From: Dichotomocladium elegans
Taxonomy: Eukaryota; Mucoromycota; Mucoromycetes; Mucorales; Lichtheimiaceae
Direction: 5' to 3'
Assembly: GCA_025716815.1 (NCBI GenBank)
Contig: JAIXMN010000001.1
Location: 2,170,001-2,234,000 of the forward strand
Length of the DNA stretch: 64,000 nucleotides
The position numbers and the translations under genes were made by a program. This document shows positions 9,220 to 20,554 of the stretch, in pieces. The notes beneath the pieces are model-generated. The model saw nothing but the letters and a program-made list of their open reading frames with translations. It searched no databases and had not been told where the DNA came from. Every line of letters starts with the position of its first letter. Position 1 is the stretch's first letter.

Positions 9220-11027
9220 CTAATCTATTTGGGGGGGGGGTTTGGAAGCTAGCGATGAGACAGAAGCACACCGAGTTGCCAGTTCATACAAGTAATACCT
9301 CATATTTTGCATCTTCACATATTCCACAAAACTTTCATCGCTTTCAAGGATTGGAGCAGGGACAAGCGAAGTTACATTTATCTTCCTCTCAAAGTACTCG
9401 TTTACCTTAAGCAAGGTGTCAATAAGTGAGGCCGGATGCTCCTCTCGAAGGCCTTTGCAAACGAGATACCGCTCGGAATTGGCAGGTCGACTCGATAATG
9501 GCTTCGTGATGCAGATCATGTCAAAGAGTTGAAATAACAGCCAGATGAGGTTGACCGTGAAGTACTCGGTGGTGTCAAAGAACTTGCATACAAAGTTGCC
9601 TCCTGGGCAGTTATAAGAAAACGCGAGTTAACGCAATAAAGTACCAAGAGACCAAAGGCGATATACCTGATTTGAGACAAGTCAACATGGTGATAATCTC
9701 GCACAAGATAAGGCGCTGAGTCACGCGTTCTTGGTATTTCTCCTGGCCTGTAAAATCAAAGCCCTGCATATCCAAGGTTATGATCCACGTTCACAGTGTC
9801 CCACCCCAATCCGCTTTCTCTCCTACCCCATCGGCCGCAACAAGATCCACACCTCGGCCACTGTTATATTGCCGAACAGTCGATCCAAACTGACGTATAT
9901 TGGCTTCCTTGTAGATGTTCCCTTATGTCCGAATGTGGGTATCTATCCACTGTCGCTTGCACCGTCCTCTCTTTGACTTACCTGTGCCATCTTCGCCAGC
10001 GATAGGTACAAAATTCAATGGCACATCGGGCCTGAATTTCTCCGTATGCCAATTGACTTCATCTTCGTGAGGCCCAGCCTTGAGCGTAATGCCATAGCCA
10101 CAAGCCGACCCGCCCCAACTATGGACCCGCCACAGCAAGTATTCTATACATTCGTCGTAAACACTCGTACAAACCGTAATCACTCTCACACATACGCGCA
10201 CTCTTTACCTGTAAATCCGCCCGGTCCGCCACATACATCTGCAAAAGTGAACTTCTAAAGAGACATGGTTATTCTTCTTCTGTTGCCTTATGCCAGACTC
10301 TCCTCTCGGACGCATTACCTGATTGTCTTGTGTTTGCGTCAGACCAAAAGTAGCGTCCAGGGCGGCAATCTTCGTCGCTGCTCTGTTCATAAAGATTGCC
10401 TTATTGATCCGCTCATATGGGTTGCTTTTGAACCGTGCCTCGGGTGATGCATCTTTGACTCTTTCCTACAGCCACGTCGCAGGAAAGTTGTCAGCGCCAA
10501 CACGCATCCATCACCATCACCGCCGCACCCCCCACTTTTTTCAGTTTACTATTGAAAGACATCCTCCTTCCCCCCCTCTCCGTCTGTACTTTACGCGCAA
10601 AAACGCTAACTTGTCTGTTACGGAAGACATCTCCCAAAATGGGGTCGTTTGCTAACACGTGGTATTCGTCAATTGGGTTGCGGAAGTGTGTATGCCAAAA
10701 AGGGAAACCCGTTCCTTTTTTTTTTTACCTGGTCTGTCTTTACGCGGATCGTCTCAATGAGATTGTGAACCGAAAGACGTTGCGAGGCTTCGCATCGCAA
10801 AAAGTCTACGTTGATGCGCATGTCGAGTGAACGCGAGGGATCCGATCGGCGATCGGATCCTTCGCCGTATTGGTGTTGTACAACATGATCAAAGTCGCGC
10901 AGTGAAGGCGGCGGCACAGTCGACTGTGTCAATGTTGCGCTGTAGAGAGGGTCTGCATCTATTGAATCATCAGAATGTATCTATCTTCAAAGGAATGACA
11001 TGGGGTACCTGTGTAAAGTTCGGTCAT
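9220..11027 (-). CDS. CMTR1: CMTR1-like cap-specific mRNA 2'-O-methyltransferase (411 aa)
   Basis: Nine exons, all in phase: 11027-11009, 10958-10729, 10651-10595, 10465-10319, 10254-10209, 10143-9982, 9921-9827, 9763-9667, 9602-9220. CMTR1 methylates the ribose of the first transcribed nucleotide (cap1) with S-adenosylmethionine, normally in the nucleus. Seen: SAM-binding DVCGGPGGF (157-165), YGITLK, AADGGFD, FVCKFFD and SRPANSERYLVCKGL. These place the RrmJ/FtsJ tetrad at K134, D250, K290 and E327. It is much shorter than animal CMTR1 and has no G-patch, WW or guanylyltransferase-like parts. Exon 3 (57 nt) is the least certain. It is divergent from the GNAT gene, with start codons 96 bp apart. 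Confidence 0.85.
10838..10860. repeat. 23-bp palindrome inside a coding exon
   Basis: GGATCCGATCG, one G, then CGATCGGATCC: perfect 11-base arms with a one-base centre, inside exon 2 of the CMTR1-like gene (coding for SDRRSDPS). It may be chance or could form an mRNA hairpin. Confidence 0.6.
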
Positions 11028-11123
11028 GAATTGGGGTGACAAGCGGGCAACTCGCCCAAGAAAAAAAAAGGGGGGGTTGTAAAGCGGGGACTTCCAGAAC
11101 AAAATTTTATTCCCTTTCTTATC
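11028..11123. promoter_or_regulatory. Short bidirectional promoter (CMTR1-like / GNAT)
   Basis: Only 96 bp separate the start codons of two divergent genes. It contains homopolymer A and G runs (about 11059-11075) and no obvious TATA box. Both leaders and any shared promoter must fit here or overlap. Confidence 0.6.
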
Positions 11124-11673
11124 ATGGACCCCGCCTCAAAGTATTGCCATCCAGAAATCACCCTTGCAGTTACCGATGCCGACCTGAAGAAGTGCATGAA
11201 TGTACGATACCAAGTTTTTATCATCGAACAGAAATACCCGGCTTATATAGAAGAAAATGAGTAAACTACGCGTTTTCACCCTCACATCTCCCTGATGGAG
11301 ATCGTTATATCAATGCAATCTTTATAGACCTATCGATCCCATTGCAGATCACTATCTGCTCACGGCCGCGTTAATCAATGATCCAAAAGGCACGCGTGTA
11401 CCAGTTGGCACTGTGCGCTTTCATCAGGATGACAATGGTGTCGCCATTCTTTCCCGATTGGCCATCCTCGCGGATGCCCGCGGCCACTCGTACGGCCGAA
11501 AATTGGTGGAATTTGTTATTGCAGCCGCCAAGGAGCGACAGTGTCAAGCTCTCACTCTAACGGGCCAGTACGACAAGAGGTCCTTTTATAAACATCTCGG
11601 TTTCTCCATGACAGATGGCAGGATCTTTCACCGGTACACAGTTCCTCATTGCTACATGACCATGTCATTGTAA
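11124..11673 (+). CDS. GNAT-family N-acetyltransferase (ElaA-like)
   Basis: Exons 11124-11260 and 11328-11673 encode 160 residues. The N-terminal VRYQVFIIEQKYP motif followed by an acidic stretch is typical of the ElaA-type/fungal GNAT group. The acetyl-CoA loop (motif A) is seen as RGHSYGRKLVEFV after the strand ILSRLAILAD, and Y...FYKHLGF near the C-terminus is motif B. GNAT enzymes transfer acetyl from acetyl-CoA to an amine; the substrate cannot be told from sequence. It shares a 96-bp divergent promoter with the cap methyltransferase and converges with scd6, their stops 134 bp apart. Confidence 0.85.
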
Positions 11674-11715
11674 TAGATTATAAAAAGGGATGAAAAGAAG
11701 GCGGAATGCACGCGT

Positions 11716-11739
11716 CACACACACACACACACACACACA
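11716..11739. repeat. (CA)12 microsatellite between convergent genes
   Basis: A perfect CA repeat in the 133-bp gap between the convergent GNAT and scd6 stop codons. Confidence 0.9.
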
Positions 11740-11806
11740 TGCCGCCTTGATTCTTTGTTATTTTCATTAGAAAGTAAAAGTATGAAGGTCCATGTAGAGC
11801 GAGTCG

Positions 11807-13854
11807 TCAAGCTCGAGTGCTCTGATTTCGTTTTCCATTACTGCGGCTAGTGCGGCCCTGGGCATGTCCTCCGCCTCCACGCCCTCTGTCACCACGTCCA
11901 CCACCTCCGACACGGGTGTGATTGCGCCCAGTGGCCTCCACAGAAGCTTGGCCAAATGTTTCGAGGTTGAGCTTTTTTTCCTCTTGTTGCTTTTTCCGAT
12001 AATCATCATTTCTAAATGTGCATGGTTAGACACATACATACGCTTCTCTTTCCCCCCTTCTCTCTTTTCTGACTTTGTCTTTTTCGCTTCAGCACGCTCT
12101 TTCGCATCGCAGGAGATATCGTCAAAAAAGCTCTTCTTCTTGTCATAATACGTCTCAGCCTCTGGAATCAAAACTAATTCATCCTTTTTGTTCCGGATGG
12201 TTTGCTCACTACTCTTGCCGTTTGTCAACAAGTTGCGAAGGACCTGCTCCTTGTTAAATTTGGCGTTGGCGGACGCGAAATCGAATTCTGGCAGAGTCAT
12301 GGCCGATTTCTTTGCGGCCTTGCTATTGCGGCGTCCATTACTCTTGTTGCTTATGGAATTGTTACTGTTCTGCTGTGGATGGCGAACGTTTCGTTTCTCG
12401 GCATACATGGTATCAGCTAAAAATGGAAATCCATCAAGGCTCATGTCGCCTGCATAAATTCATCTCTCTACCAGTCTACCTTTCCGATCATTTGCCACAC
12501 CAAGCTCGCTCACCGTTTTGGCCAGTTCCTCCACAGAATTAACCATGGAATCAGTCAAAGTTTCAGTAGGAGCAACAGCACTAAGAACAGAATCTGTCTT
12601 CTTGATCTTCTTGTCAGACGACAGTGGAGCTAGCGGTGACGATAGCGCTGGGTCCTTTTCTTTGACGTCAGGCTTGATCTCCTCAGTTTCCCTGAGGTCG
12701 GGTTTCGGTGTTGGCTGTTGCTGCTGTTGCTGCTGTTGCTCTTGCTGGTGCTGATGCTGATGCTGCTGCTTCAGTTCATCTATTTCCTGATGTTTCTGCT
12801 GCTGTTGAAACAGACATGAGCAGGGGTTAAGCATTAAAGGGAACATATTCTGTTCATCGGCTACGTACTTGCAGCTTGGGAGTTTCATGCGACATATCAA
12901 TGCCAATTGGCGGAGTCGATGGTGCTGGGATATCGTTGGCAAACATCTCCGGTTTATGGACCGGTTCCGGGGGGAGTGGCATCGGCATTGGTATGGGCAT
13001 GGGCATGGGCATGGGCATTTGAATAATGCGCTGTTGCTGTTGCTGTTGCTGCTGTTGGAGTAATGATAGGTCATTGAGGAATGGTGTTTCGTTTGCAGTT
13101 GGCAGAGGCTTGAGGTAATAATCTGGATAAGAGAGAGGAGGGGGAGGAGGGGGCAGCGGGTGACGAAGATGAGGGAAAGCATAAGGACCCAAATGTTGTT
13201 GTCCATAAGGCTCATAGCCAGTATATGGGAAGGCTTGCATGGTAGGCAGGTAAGGCTGGAAATGCTGCTGCTGCTGTTGTTGTTGTTGTTGTTGCTGTTG
13301 CTGTTGGCTCGATGGATCAAACATCATTTTGGGTTCAGGAACGTGGTAAGAAGGATATGGTGCACTGATGTTCTATATGAAGGATCAATACCGATATATA
13401 TCAAAGGCTATCCTACGAACCTTGTGGTTTTCAACACCAAATGACGGCGAAGCCTGTTGCTGATTCTTTTTCTGTTGAGGAGGAAGGTCAAAAACAGAAA
13501 GGTCCTTGATGTCAGAACCGCGGAAGACTATGTATTTGAAAACCGTATCCGATGGTGGTATCTCATCCGCCGGGTTTCCACCTCGTCGACCTTCTGTGCC
13601 TTGTGAAACGACTAGTAGATAACATGTTCGTTAGCGTGCAGTTTTCCAATATTGCCGAGACCAAGGGACCCACCCTCTTTGAGGGACAACGTCGCGTTTT
13701 GGGGATCAAGGGCGTTGAGGATGCCAATGTAGCGAATGCCACTCTTTGACACCAGCTGGTGTTCTCGGGAATCTGGTAAGGAGATTGTCGACAACAATAT
13801 CAAGATAAAATGACATACCGAGATTCTGGACCCCACGTAGCGCTGGTCGCTCAT
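11807..13854 (-). CDS. scd6: Scd6/LSM14 (RAP55) mRNP repressor protein (583 aa)
   Basis: Seven exons in phase: 13854-13819, 13755-13674, 13611-13421, 13372-12869, 12801-12480, 12449-12038, 12011-11807. Scd6/LSM14 proteins bind mRNA, eIF4G and Dhh1/DDX6, repress translation and localise to P-bodies (established). Seen in order: an N-terminal LSm14 domain (about 1-77; [18 protein letters not shown], then GTEGRRG), a long Gln/Pro/Met-rich linker with two polyQ runs and an MP repeat, an FDF motif ([17 protein letters not shown], about 430), an FFD box ([11 protein letters not shown], about 479), a TFG box (LNLETFGQ) and a C-terminal Gly/Arg tail ([14 protein letters not shown]). The last intron (donor GTATGTGTC) is needed to reach the TFG box; reading through it gives a false C-terminus. 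Head to head with the PUF gene. Confidence 0.9.
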
Positions 13855-14660
13855 CGGGTTATTAAGGTTGGAGGGGTTGCAGTGGGTGGGTACTGTGTTA
13901 GGGTGAAAAGGGACACAGACAGAGATTGAGGAGGACTAAAGGTGCAGGTGGAAAGGAAAAACCAATGTTGGGATGAGTGGAAAGGGACGATGTTGTTTGG
14001 GGCCAGCACAAGTCTTAAAAGAAAAGAAGGTTTTCTTTTCCAGCCTGTCAACGTGACACAGGCACGACGTGGGCAAGCAACTTCTCATGCCAATGGTCCT
14101 TTCCGTAGAGACCCTTTCGCACAGACCCCCATCCAGCTGACACCGACAACTGCACGCTCTTCCACTTTATCTCCCTCTTGATGGCCGTTTCTCGAATTTT
14201 TCAAAGACCAACAGAGAGCCGTCCTTCACATGAGCTGATTGACGAGCACTTCCGTTTTATCCAGAGGGTTTATGGAGAAGAGTTGAAATGGATAGGGCCC
14301 TATTGTTAAAAGAACTCCTATCCCTTTCGCTGACATCCTGTCTTCGTATCAAATACCACATGGGATTCCTTTGCACACACACTCTCCTGCTCCTTCTCCC
14401 CTCACCCCTGCAGGTTGATTTCCACAAATGTGCAGTTACTTTCTCGTTTCTCTTTTTCCCTTTTTCTCTTTTTTATTCCTCAACAAGCCATTGTCGATCC
14501 TTTTAAACGAAGGCCACTGCGTTTGACTTATCTTTTTGTTACCCCTATTCCTCTCCTCATTATAATACACGCGCGTCCTTCCTTGTTTTTTTTTTGCGTT
14601 GCCATCCTTCGTGCGTTCTTCCTCTCTTTTTTTAAAGTATTCGTCCCTGTTCCTTAACGC
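13855..14660. promoter_or_regulatory. Shared divergent region between scd6 and the PUF gene
   Basis: About 806 bp between head-to-head start codons, with long pyrimidine-rich stretches near the PUF side (14440-14640). I see no gene. It must hold both promoters and leaders; the PUF gene could have an extra upstream exon here. Confidence 0.5.
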
Positions 14661-17600
14661 ATGGAAAAACACCACCCATACCAGACAAGTGCCCATAGGC
14701 CACCTTTTTATGAAAATGCCTATGTCAGTGCCAGTGTCCATCCGCTGGTTGCTCATGATGGGTCTCAGCCGCTTCTCCACCGCCGTCCCTCGCCTTCCAC
14801 CGATAGCTGCTGCACGGCCACCACTCGCTCTCAATCCGCTGCGGACTCGCGACGCAACTCTACGGATGCTACCTTAGTGGTTGATGATGATGTTTCTTCC
14901 TCAGGTCTCTGCTCCGTGTTTGATAAACTAAAGATGGAGAGCTTCGCAGAACGCAGGTACGACATGACTGAATTCGACTGACGCCATGTTGGGCCGTCTG
15001 TCTCTCCCCTATTTGCAATACCTTCTCCCTGCCTTCGTCCCCTGTGCTCATCTGAACCATTCTTTACTGTGGAATATAGAAACTCATCGCCAAATACTGC
15101 CAGTAAATATCAATATCCCCATCCTATCACCAAAGCGTCGTCCCCTGTTTCTGGTGTTTCTCTCTGCGCAACGGCATACCGTTCAATGAGCGTGGATGTC
15201 GGATCGGTCCAGCAACAACACAAGCTGTATCAGCAGCAGTATAGACATGTGATGGACACCCCCACCCCGTCCAATTATTTGTCCTTATCGTCCAGCAACA
15301 GCCATCCTTTCTCGTACGATGGTGACCCTCATTTCTATCAGCAACAGCAGCAGCAGCAGTCTGGTAAGCAACCTAATTAGTGGCTATTTGCGCAAACCTT
15401 AATCTTGCATGATCCACTAGACATGCGTTCATCCACGCCTCAGATCCCAGGAAGCAACAGCGCTACTACTACCGGCAGCAACAGCGACCATCACCGCTAT
15501 CTCAGGCTCTATTCTGGACCCATCGACAAACTTGCGTCATTAGCTCAACATAATGGTTTGGTATGTGGTCAGTACATATAGGAACACGGCTAGAGCGCTG
15601 GGATGATTCGGACATTAACAGACATACTCACGAAAAAAAAAAAAATTAGTTCCCTTCGTCATCCGCACTTGACTTGACCTCCTCCTTTCGCCGTGCTTCC
15701 ACAGCAGCGGCCCGTCAAAACAAGAGTGTCGAGTCATTGCGTAGCAAGTCTTGGGCCCAGTACGTGGAGAATACGTCGTCATTCAGTCCACCATCCATTC
15801 CTTCCTCATCACCACCTCTACCGACAACCGGAGAGAACGAGGCATCTCTCCCTAATGCGCGTGCTCAGGCGGCCTTTTATGGGCAGCCAAGACAGTATAA
15901 TTATGGATGGGCTGAGACGGGGCATAGCAAATCCGACCACTTGCCGGCCAATATAAAATTTAAGAACAGGCTCACCACCTCGCATTCCTATTCAGATCTG
16001 CATGGCGTGGCTCATCATCATGCTGGCGCTTCAGTTCATGGAGCTGCAGTGTCTCACAAATTCCGCATACTAGATGATCATCATCAATACTCCGATTCCC
16101 CTCCTCCCAGCATGCCCTACCCTTCCTCATCGATCCTTCACAACCTGGCCACAAATGCCTCTACGATGAGTGCTGTCCATCTTCCGCAGGTAGCGATGTC
16201 TCATCAGCATAAATCGGGAACAGCGGTCCTACAACAACAACAACAACAGCAGCAGCAGCAGCAGCAGCAACAACGGCGGGCCTCACATACCGGCCTTTCG
16301 AATGCCGAGGACATCAGTAATACGAATCGGTACACTGGAGCCAAACTCGAAGATTTTGCAGGCAAACTATATGAACTTTGCAAGGACCAGAATGGGTGTC
16401 GATTCTTGCAGAAGAAACTTGAAGAACCTGACCTACGCCATCTTGAACTCATCTTTAATGAAGTGGAACCCCATTTTGTCGAACTGATGACTGAACCTTT
16501 CGGCAATTACTTGTGCCAAAAGCTAATTGAACACTGCGACGACCGCCAGAGAGATATTCTTGTCGACACAGTGGCACCTGATCTGCTCAAGATATCCCTC
16601 AATATGCACGGGACGCGTGCTGTCCAGCGCCTGATAGAGTTTTTGTCAACGCTGCATCAGGTACGGATGAGAAGCCTCGCATGTCGGAAGACAAGGTCCC
16701 CAGCAACCTCTAAAATTGAATCTCTAGATCCAAACCGTAACAAATGCTCTGAAACCCAACGTGGTAACCTTAATCAAGGATCTGAATGGCAACCATGTCA
16801 TTCAAAAGTGCTTGCATCGCTTATCTGTCGAGCATAAGCAGTTTGTTTATGACGCAGTCAGTGAGAACTGCATTCAGGTGGCTACCCATCGCCATGGTTG
16901 TTGTGTATTCCAACGTTGTATCGACTATGCATCCAGAGCGCAAAAGGTATTTATACATTGGTTGAGTACCGGCGATGTATCTAATCCCCCGACGTGCGGG
17001 GCATCTGTCCAGGATCAACTTGCCAAAGTGATCACGTGGCATGCGCTCCCGCTAGTTCAAGATCCCTTTGGCAATTATGTTGTCCAGTACGTACTCGACC
17101 TTGGCGATATCGAATACACTGATACACTAGCGCGCTGCTTTTTGGAACATATGTGCGACCTGAGCGTCCAAAAGTTCAGCTCCAATGTGATTGAAAAGTG
17201 TATCCGTGTAGCTGAACCCGAGACGCGTCGACTTTTGGTTGCCGAGCTGATGAACGAAGCAAGTATTGAAAAGCTTCTCCGCGACTCATTTGCGAATTAT
17301 GTGGTACAGACATGTCTGGAATATGCAGACCCAGACCAGCGTGCTCAGGTCCGTGTGTATAACCTTGATGGTGAATCAAGGAAAACTCACCCCCTCTGAA
17401 CCACATAGCTCGTTGAATTGATTCGACCCTTACTCCCGTCGATCCGGAGTACTCCATACGGCAAACGTATCAGCAGCAAAATCCAGCGTGAGCAGGGTCG
17501 GTATCAACAGCAGCAGCAACAGCAACAACACCGAGTGCTTCGACAGCAACCGAGCGTTGGATCACTGGCCTCGTACGCTGGAAGCGGCAACAATGGCAGT

Positions 17601-17696
17601 GGCATGTATAATCAAAACAACAACAGTGGCAACGCGCTGGTATTCGGATTGCCTTTAGTTGGAAGCAATGTGGATCCTCTGTGTCCATATCATTAG
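14661..17696 (+). CDS. Pumilio/PUF-family RNA-binding protein, eight repeats (857 aa)
   Basis: Seven in-phase exons: 14661-14956, 15080-15363, 15421-15560, 15650-16660, 16728-16946, 17013-17348, 17409-17696. The first 465 residues are Ser/Gln/His-rich and probably disordered. Eight PUF repeats span about 467-762. Repeat-recognition residues read NGCRFLQ, FGNYLCQ, HGTRAVQ, NGNHVIQ, HGCCVFQ, FGNYVVQ, FSSNVIE and FANYVVQ. By the PUF code (repeat 8 reads base 1; S..E reads G, N..Q reads U, C/T..Q reads A) the predicted site is UGUAUAUA, the Pumilio/Puf3 type. PUF proteins bind 3' UTRs and recruit deadenylases in the cytoplasm. The C-terminus has polyQ and Asn/Gly runs. The start is the first in-frame ATG; an upstream exon is possible. 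Confidence 0.88.
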
Positions 17697-18140
17697 TCCT
17701 CTATCTATAATCAACCTTGTTTCTCTATTCTCTTGTTGTATTCAAAGACCAAGGAACATCGGGGCTTTGTGTCTCTCTTTCTTTCTCTCCGTCTCCGTCT
17801 TTCCGCTTCTGCCGCAAAGTCGAGCAACGCTTTTATTTGATGTCCCTTCCCTATCTCTGTTTCTTTATTGCTATACATTAATACACATTTTTTCTGTCGC
17901 ATTCTTATCACATGAGAATTGATGTTCTTCTCTCCTTTGGTGGCACACGGTCTTGATGATGCGGCGCTATCTCCTGGGTCGGTGGCCAGCAAAGCTGGAA
18001 CGGTATGTTTTGATTACAAGCATAGAATGATACAGAGGGAAAAACGGATTTTGTTTTAGCAGGTTGTTGGCTCGGCCTATATCGGCTCTCCAAAACGGAC
18101 CCGTTCTTATTTTTAGTGTGCCAAAGCAGACGGAGAGAGG

Positions 18141-18171
<31 letters not shown>

Positions 18172-18219
18172 ACTCCCTCCCCGCAACTTCACTTTCTTTT
18201 ATCTTCTCCTCTTTTACAC
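17697..18219. other. Intergenic PUF 3' region / rhomboid promoter
   Basis: No gene seen. A (TG)13 run at 18145-18170 lies about 50 bp before the rhomboid start. A plus-strand frame upstream of 18220 joins the rhomboid frame but is low complexity and probably leader. Confidence 0.5.
18145..18170. repeat. (TG)13 microsatellite upstream of the rhomboid gene
   Basis: Perfect TG repeat, likely in the 5' leader or promoter. Confidence 0.9.
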
Positions 18220-20089
18220 ATGGACCATCATCATCAACAACAACACACAGGCTTCGCTGCCGACACGCTTTCTTCTCCAGCCCCTACCCGCAAAAACTGG
18301 GATAACTCTGATGCAACCACCGACATCCCACTCCATGAAAGCTCTCCTTCACCACATGTGCAATTCTCCAGTCGCCAGCCGTCGATTATCCCTTCACCGA
18401 TATATGTCAATTCGCCCGCCCCCTCGACCTCTCCTTTTCCGCCGCGACCTACACCTATGCACATGTCCTCGACGACAAATCAGTTTGAGAGCAGAGTAAA
18501 TCAGAGCACGAACTTTGGATCCGACACATTCCGCCAGGACTTTGGCGGAGAAAAGCATGCCGTTGAAACGGATGAGAGTAACATGGGCTATGCCATGTAC
18601 CAACGCAATCAGGAGCCGACATATTACGGTAATGCAGGCGTCCGATCCGATGGGTTTATGCGCCTGGAAACGACGGATGTAGAGGCAGCCAAGGGCGGTG
18701 TTGGCGGTAGCCTCGGCGGAGACAGTGGGGGCTTGTATGATCCGCCACAGATGCCACCTCCCGCCGTTCCTCCAGCTTCGAACGCATCCTATATGCCCTA
18801 TCTGCAACCCAGCGACCGGCGCAGCCTTGCCATGCAGGCTCTGTTGGGGCCGATCCGGAGGCCAGTGTTCACGTGGATATCGGGTCTGGCCATGCTGGTT
18901 CTGCTGGTGGTCGAGTTTGTCAAGAACTGGCAGTTGACGGGGAGCGTGATCCAGACAAGTCCGAATTTTAATCCGATGATTGGACCGAGTTCTACGGTAA
19001 TAAGAATAACAATAATAATAATAACAATAAGCTGTTCCTGCAGGAACACGACTTGGGGAGACAAGATTTAATCCATTTGGACTGATAGGTGCTGATTAAT
19101 ATGGGCGCAAAATACACGCCTTGCATGCGGCCGCTTCCAAATTACTCGCCCTCGACGCCTGTTTCTTATTGTTATCGAGCCGATGAGACATGCACAATTG
19201 AAGACCTTTGTGGTTTCGGAGGTTTCGGCAGTGATGATGTACCCGACCAATCTTTCCGCTTCTTCACACCCATCTTCCTCCATGCGGGAGTTGTCCACTA
19301 TGTTATAAACATGCTCACCCACATGAGGCTGGGGGCCGACCTAGAGTGCTTGCTGGGTACACCACGGTATATCCTTCTTTACTTTGCTGCCGGCATCTGG
19401 GGCTTTGTTCTCTCATCCACTCTTTCCCAAGCCAAATCAGGTCTGTACACATTCGCCGGGTTATTAATAGATGCGCAGACTCACAAGTGATACATCTCTA
19501 GCCAGCATGGGCTGCTCAGGCTCTCTGTTTGGACTCATTGGCTATATGTTTGTTGATGTCATTGTCAACTGGAAGGATATCCTGCACCCAGGACGCGAGC
19601 TGATGAAACTTCTTATTGTGACGATCATTTCCCTTGTACTTGGCCTCTTGCCTGGCCTCGACAACTTTGCTCATTTGGGTATATGCGAGGATCAACGGGC
19701 TGAATCGCAGAGCCCATGTTATTGCGGCTTGGACTAGGTCATTGCTGACACGGAATTTTTTAGGAGGTTTCACTGTTGGCATTATAATGGGAGCACTAAT
19801 TGCTCCGACGCGCAAAGCCGTGTCACCAAGGGGCAAGATCTTGACTTGGAGCATCCGCGCGGTGGCCTTCGTCGCCCTCATCATCTTATTCGCCGTAACC
19901 ATTACTCAGTTCTACTCAGCCCCAGATCCATCGCAGGTATGTAGTACAAGCTTCGAAATGCGCGTTCATATGCCAGTTTGACATACCGCATCGGATGAAT
20001 AACTAAAAAAAAAAAAAAAAACCAACCAGATATGCCCCAATTGCAAGTACCTCTCTTGTCTCCCTGTCAACAACTGGTGTGACCTTTAG
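18220..20089 (+). CDS. Rhomboid-family intramembrane serine protease (512 aa)
   Basis: Exons 18220-18996, 19089-19440, 19502-19678, 19764-19936 and 20030-20089, all in phase. Rhomboids cleave transmembrane substrates inside the membrane with a Ser-His dyad. Seen: a 215-residue Pro/Ser-rich cytosolic N-terminus, a first membrane span (VFTWISGLAMLVLLVVEFV), an NPMIGPS loop, the HAGVVHYVINM helix, the nucleophile motif GCSGSLFG (Ser at about 382) and the histidine helix NFAHLGG (about 433). The C-terminus ICPNCKY...WCDL is a short Cys-rich tail I associate with fungal rhomboids of this type. No mitochondrial presequence is visible, so Golgi/endomembrane location is more likely than PARL-type. 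The start is chosen at the first ATG followed by HHHQQQ. Confidence 0.88.
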
Positions 20090-20467
20090 AGAGAGAAAGT
20101 ATAAAAAAAAAATAGACTATACCACATTGGTGACCCTGGTCTATTTGGTAAAATCACCCCTGACAGGAAAAGAGAAACAAAATGACACCATTGTACGTGT
20201 TTTATAATTCTGGCACTGTGCTCTATTGTCCATAACTATCCGTTTGTTGGGTCGATCATTCGAGAAGATAAATATCGGTGCAACGAGGGTGGGACCATGT
20301 TTAGGATATTAAAGAATACATTACATAAAAGCCACGGAAAGGGCGGTGCATAATTTTCCCCCGGTCAACAAAAGTGTGTCCGTCCTCGGTGGAACCGTCA
20401 AGCCCATTTGGCTCCTACGTAATCCGATTACGAAATGAAAAAAAAAAAATTCCTGTCTTTCTGTGCG
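20090..20467. other. Intergenic rhomboid 3' region / sod1 upstream
   Basis: AT-rich with A-runs near 20104-20112 and 20442-20451; no gene seen. Confidence 0.5.
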
Positions 20468-20477
20468 TATATAAAAG
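20468..20477 (+). promoter_or_regulatory. TATA box of the Cu/Zn SOD gene
   Basis: TATATAAAAG, 78 bases before the first base of the start codon, matches a strong TATA box. An inducible or highly expressed promoter would fit the gene. Confidence 0.6.
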
Positions 20478-20554
20478 CGAGAGCTTCTCTTGGCTCGCTT
20501 CCAAAAGAACGCGTGCACGCACACATACATTTCTTTTCTACATTCTTGGGAAAC

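Noticed and set aside
13262..13307. CAG/CTG trinucleotide runs here and at 16230-16275, 12720-12770 and 54994-55030
   Set aside because: Considered as CRISPR-like or satellite arrays; they are coding polyQ/polyA tracts.
12460..13320. 286-codon minus-strand frame rich in Ser/Asn/Cys
   Set aside because: Out-of-frame shadow over scd6 exons 4 and 5; the other frame carries the polyQ/MP linker and joins in phase.
14436..14834. 132-codon minus-strand frame overlapping the PUF 5' end
   Set aside because: Shadow of a pyrimidine-rich leader and exon 1; Lys/Arg/Glu composition follows from poly-pyrimidine on the other strand.
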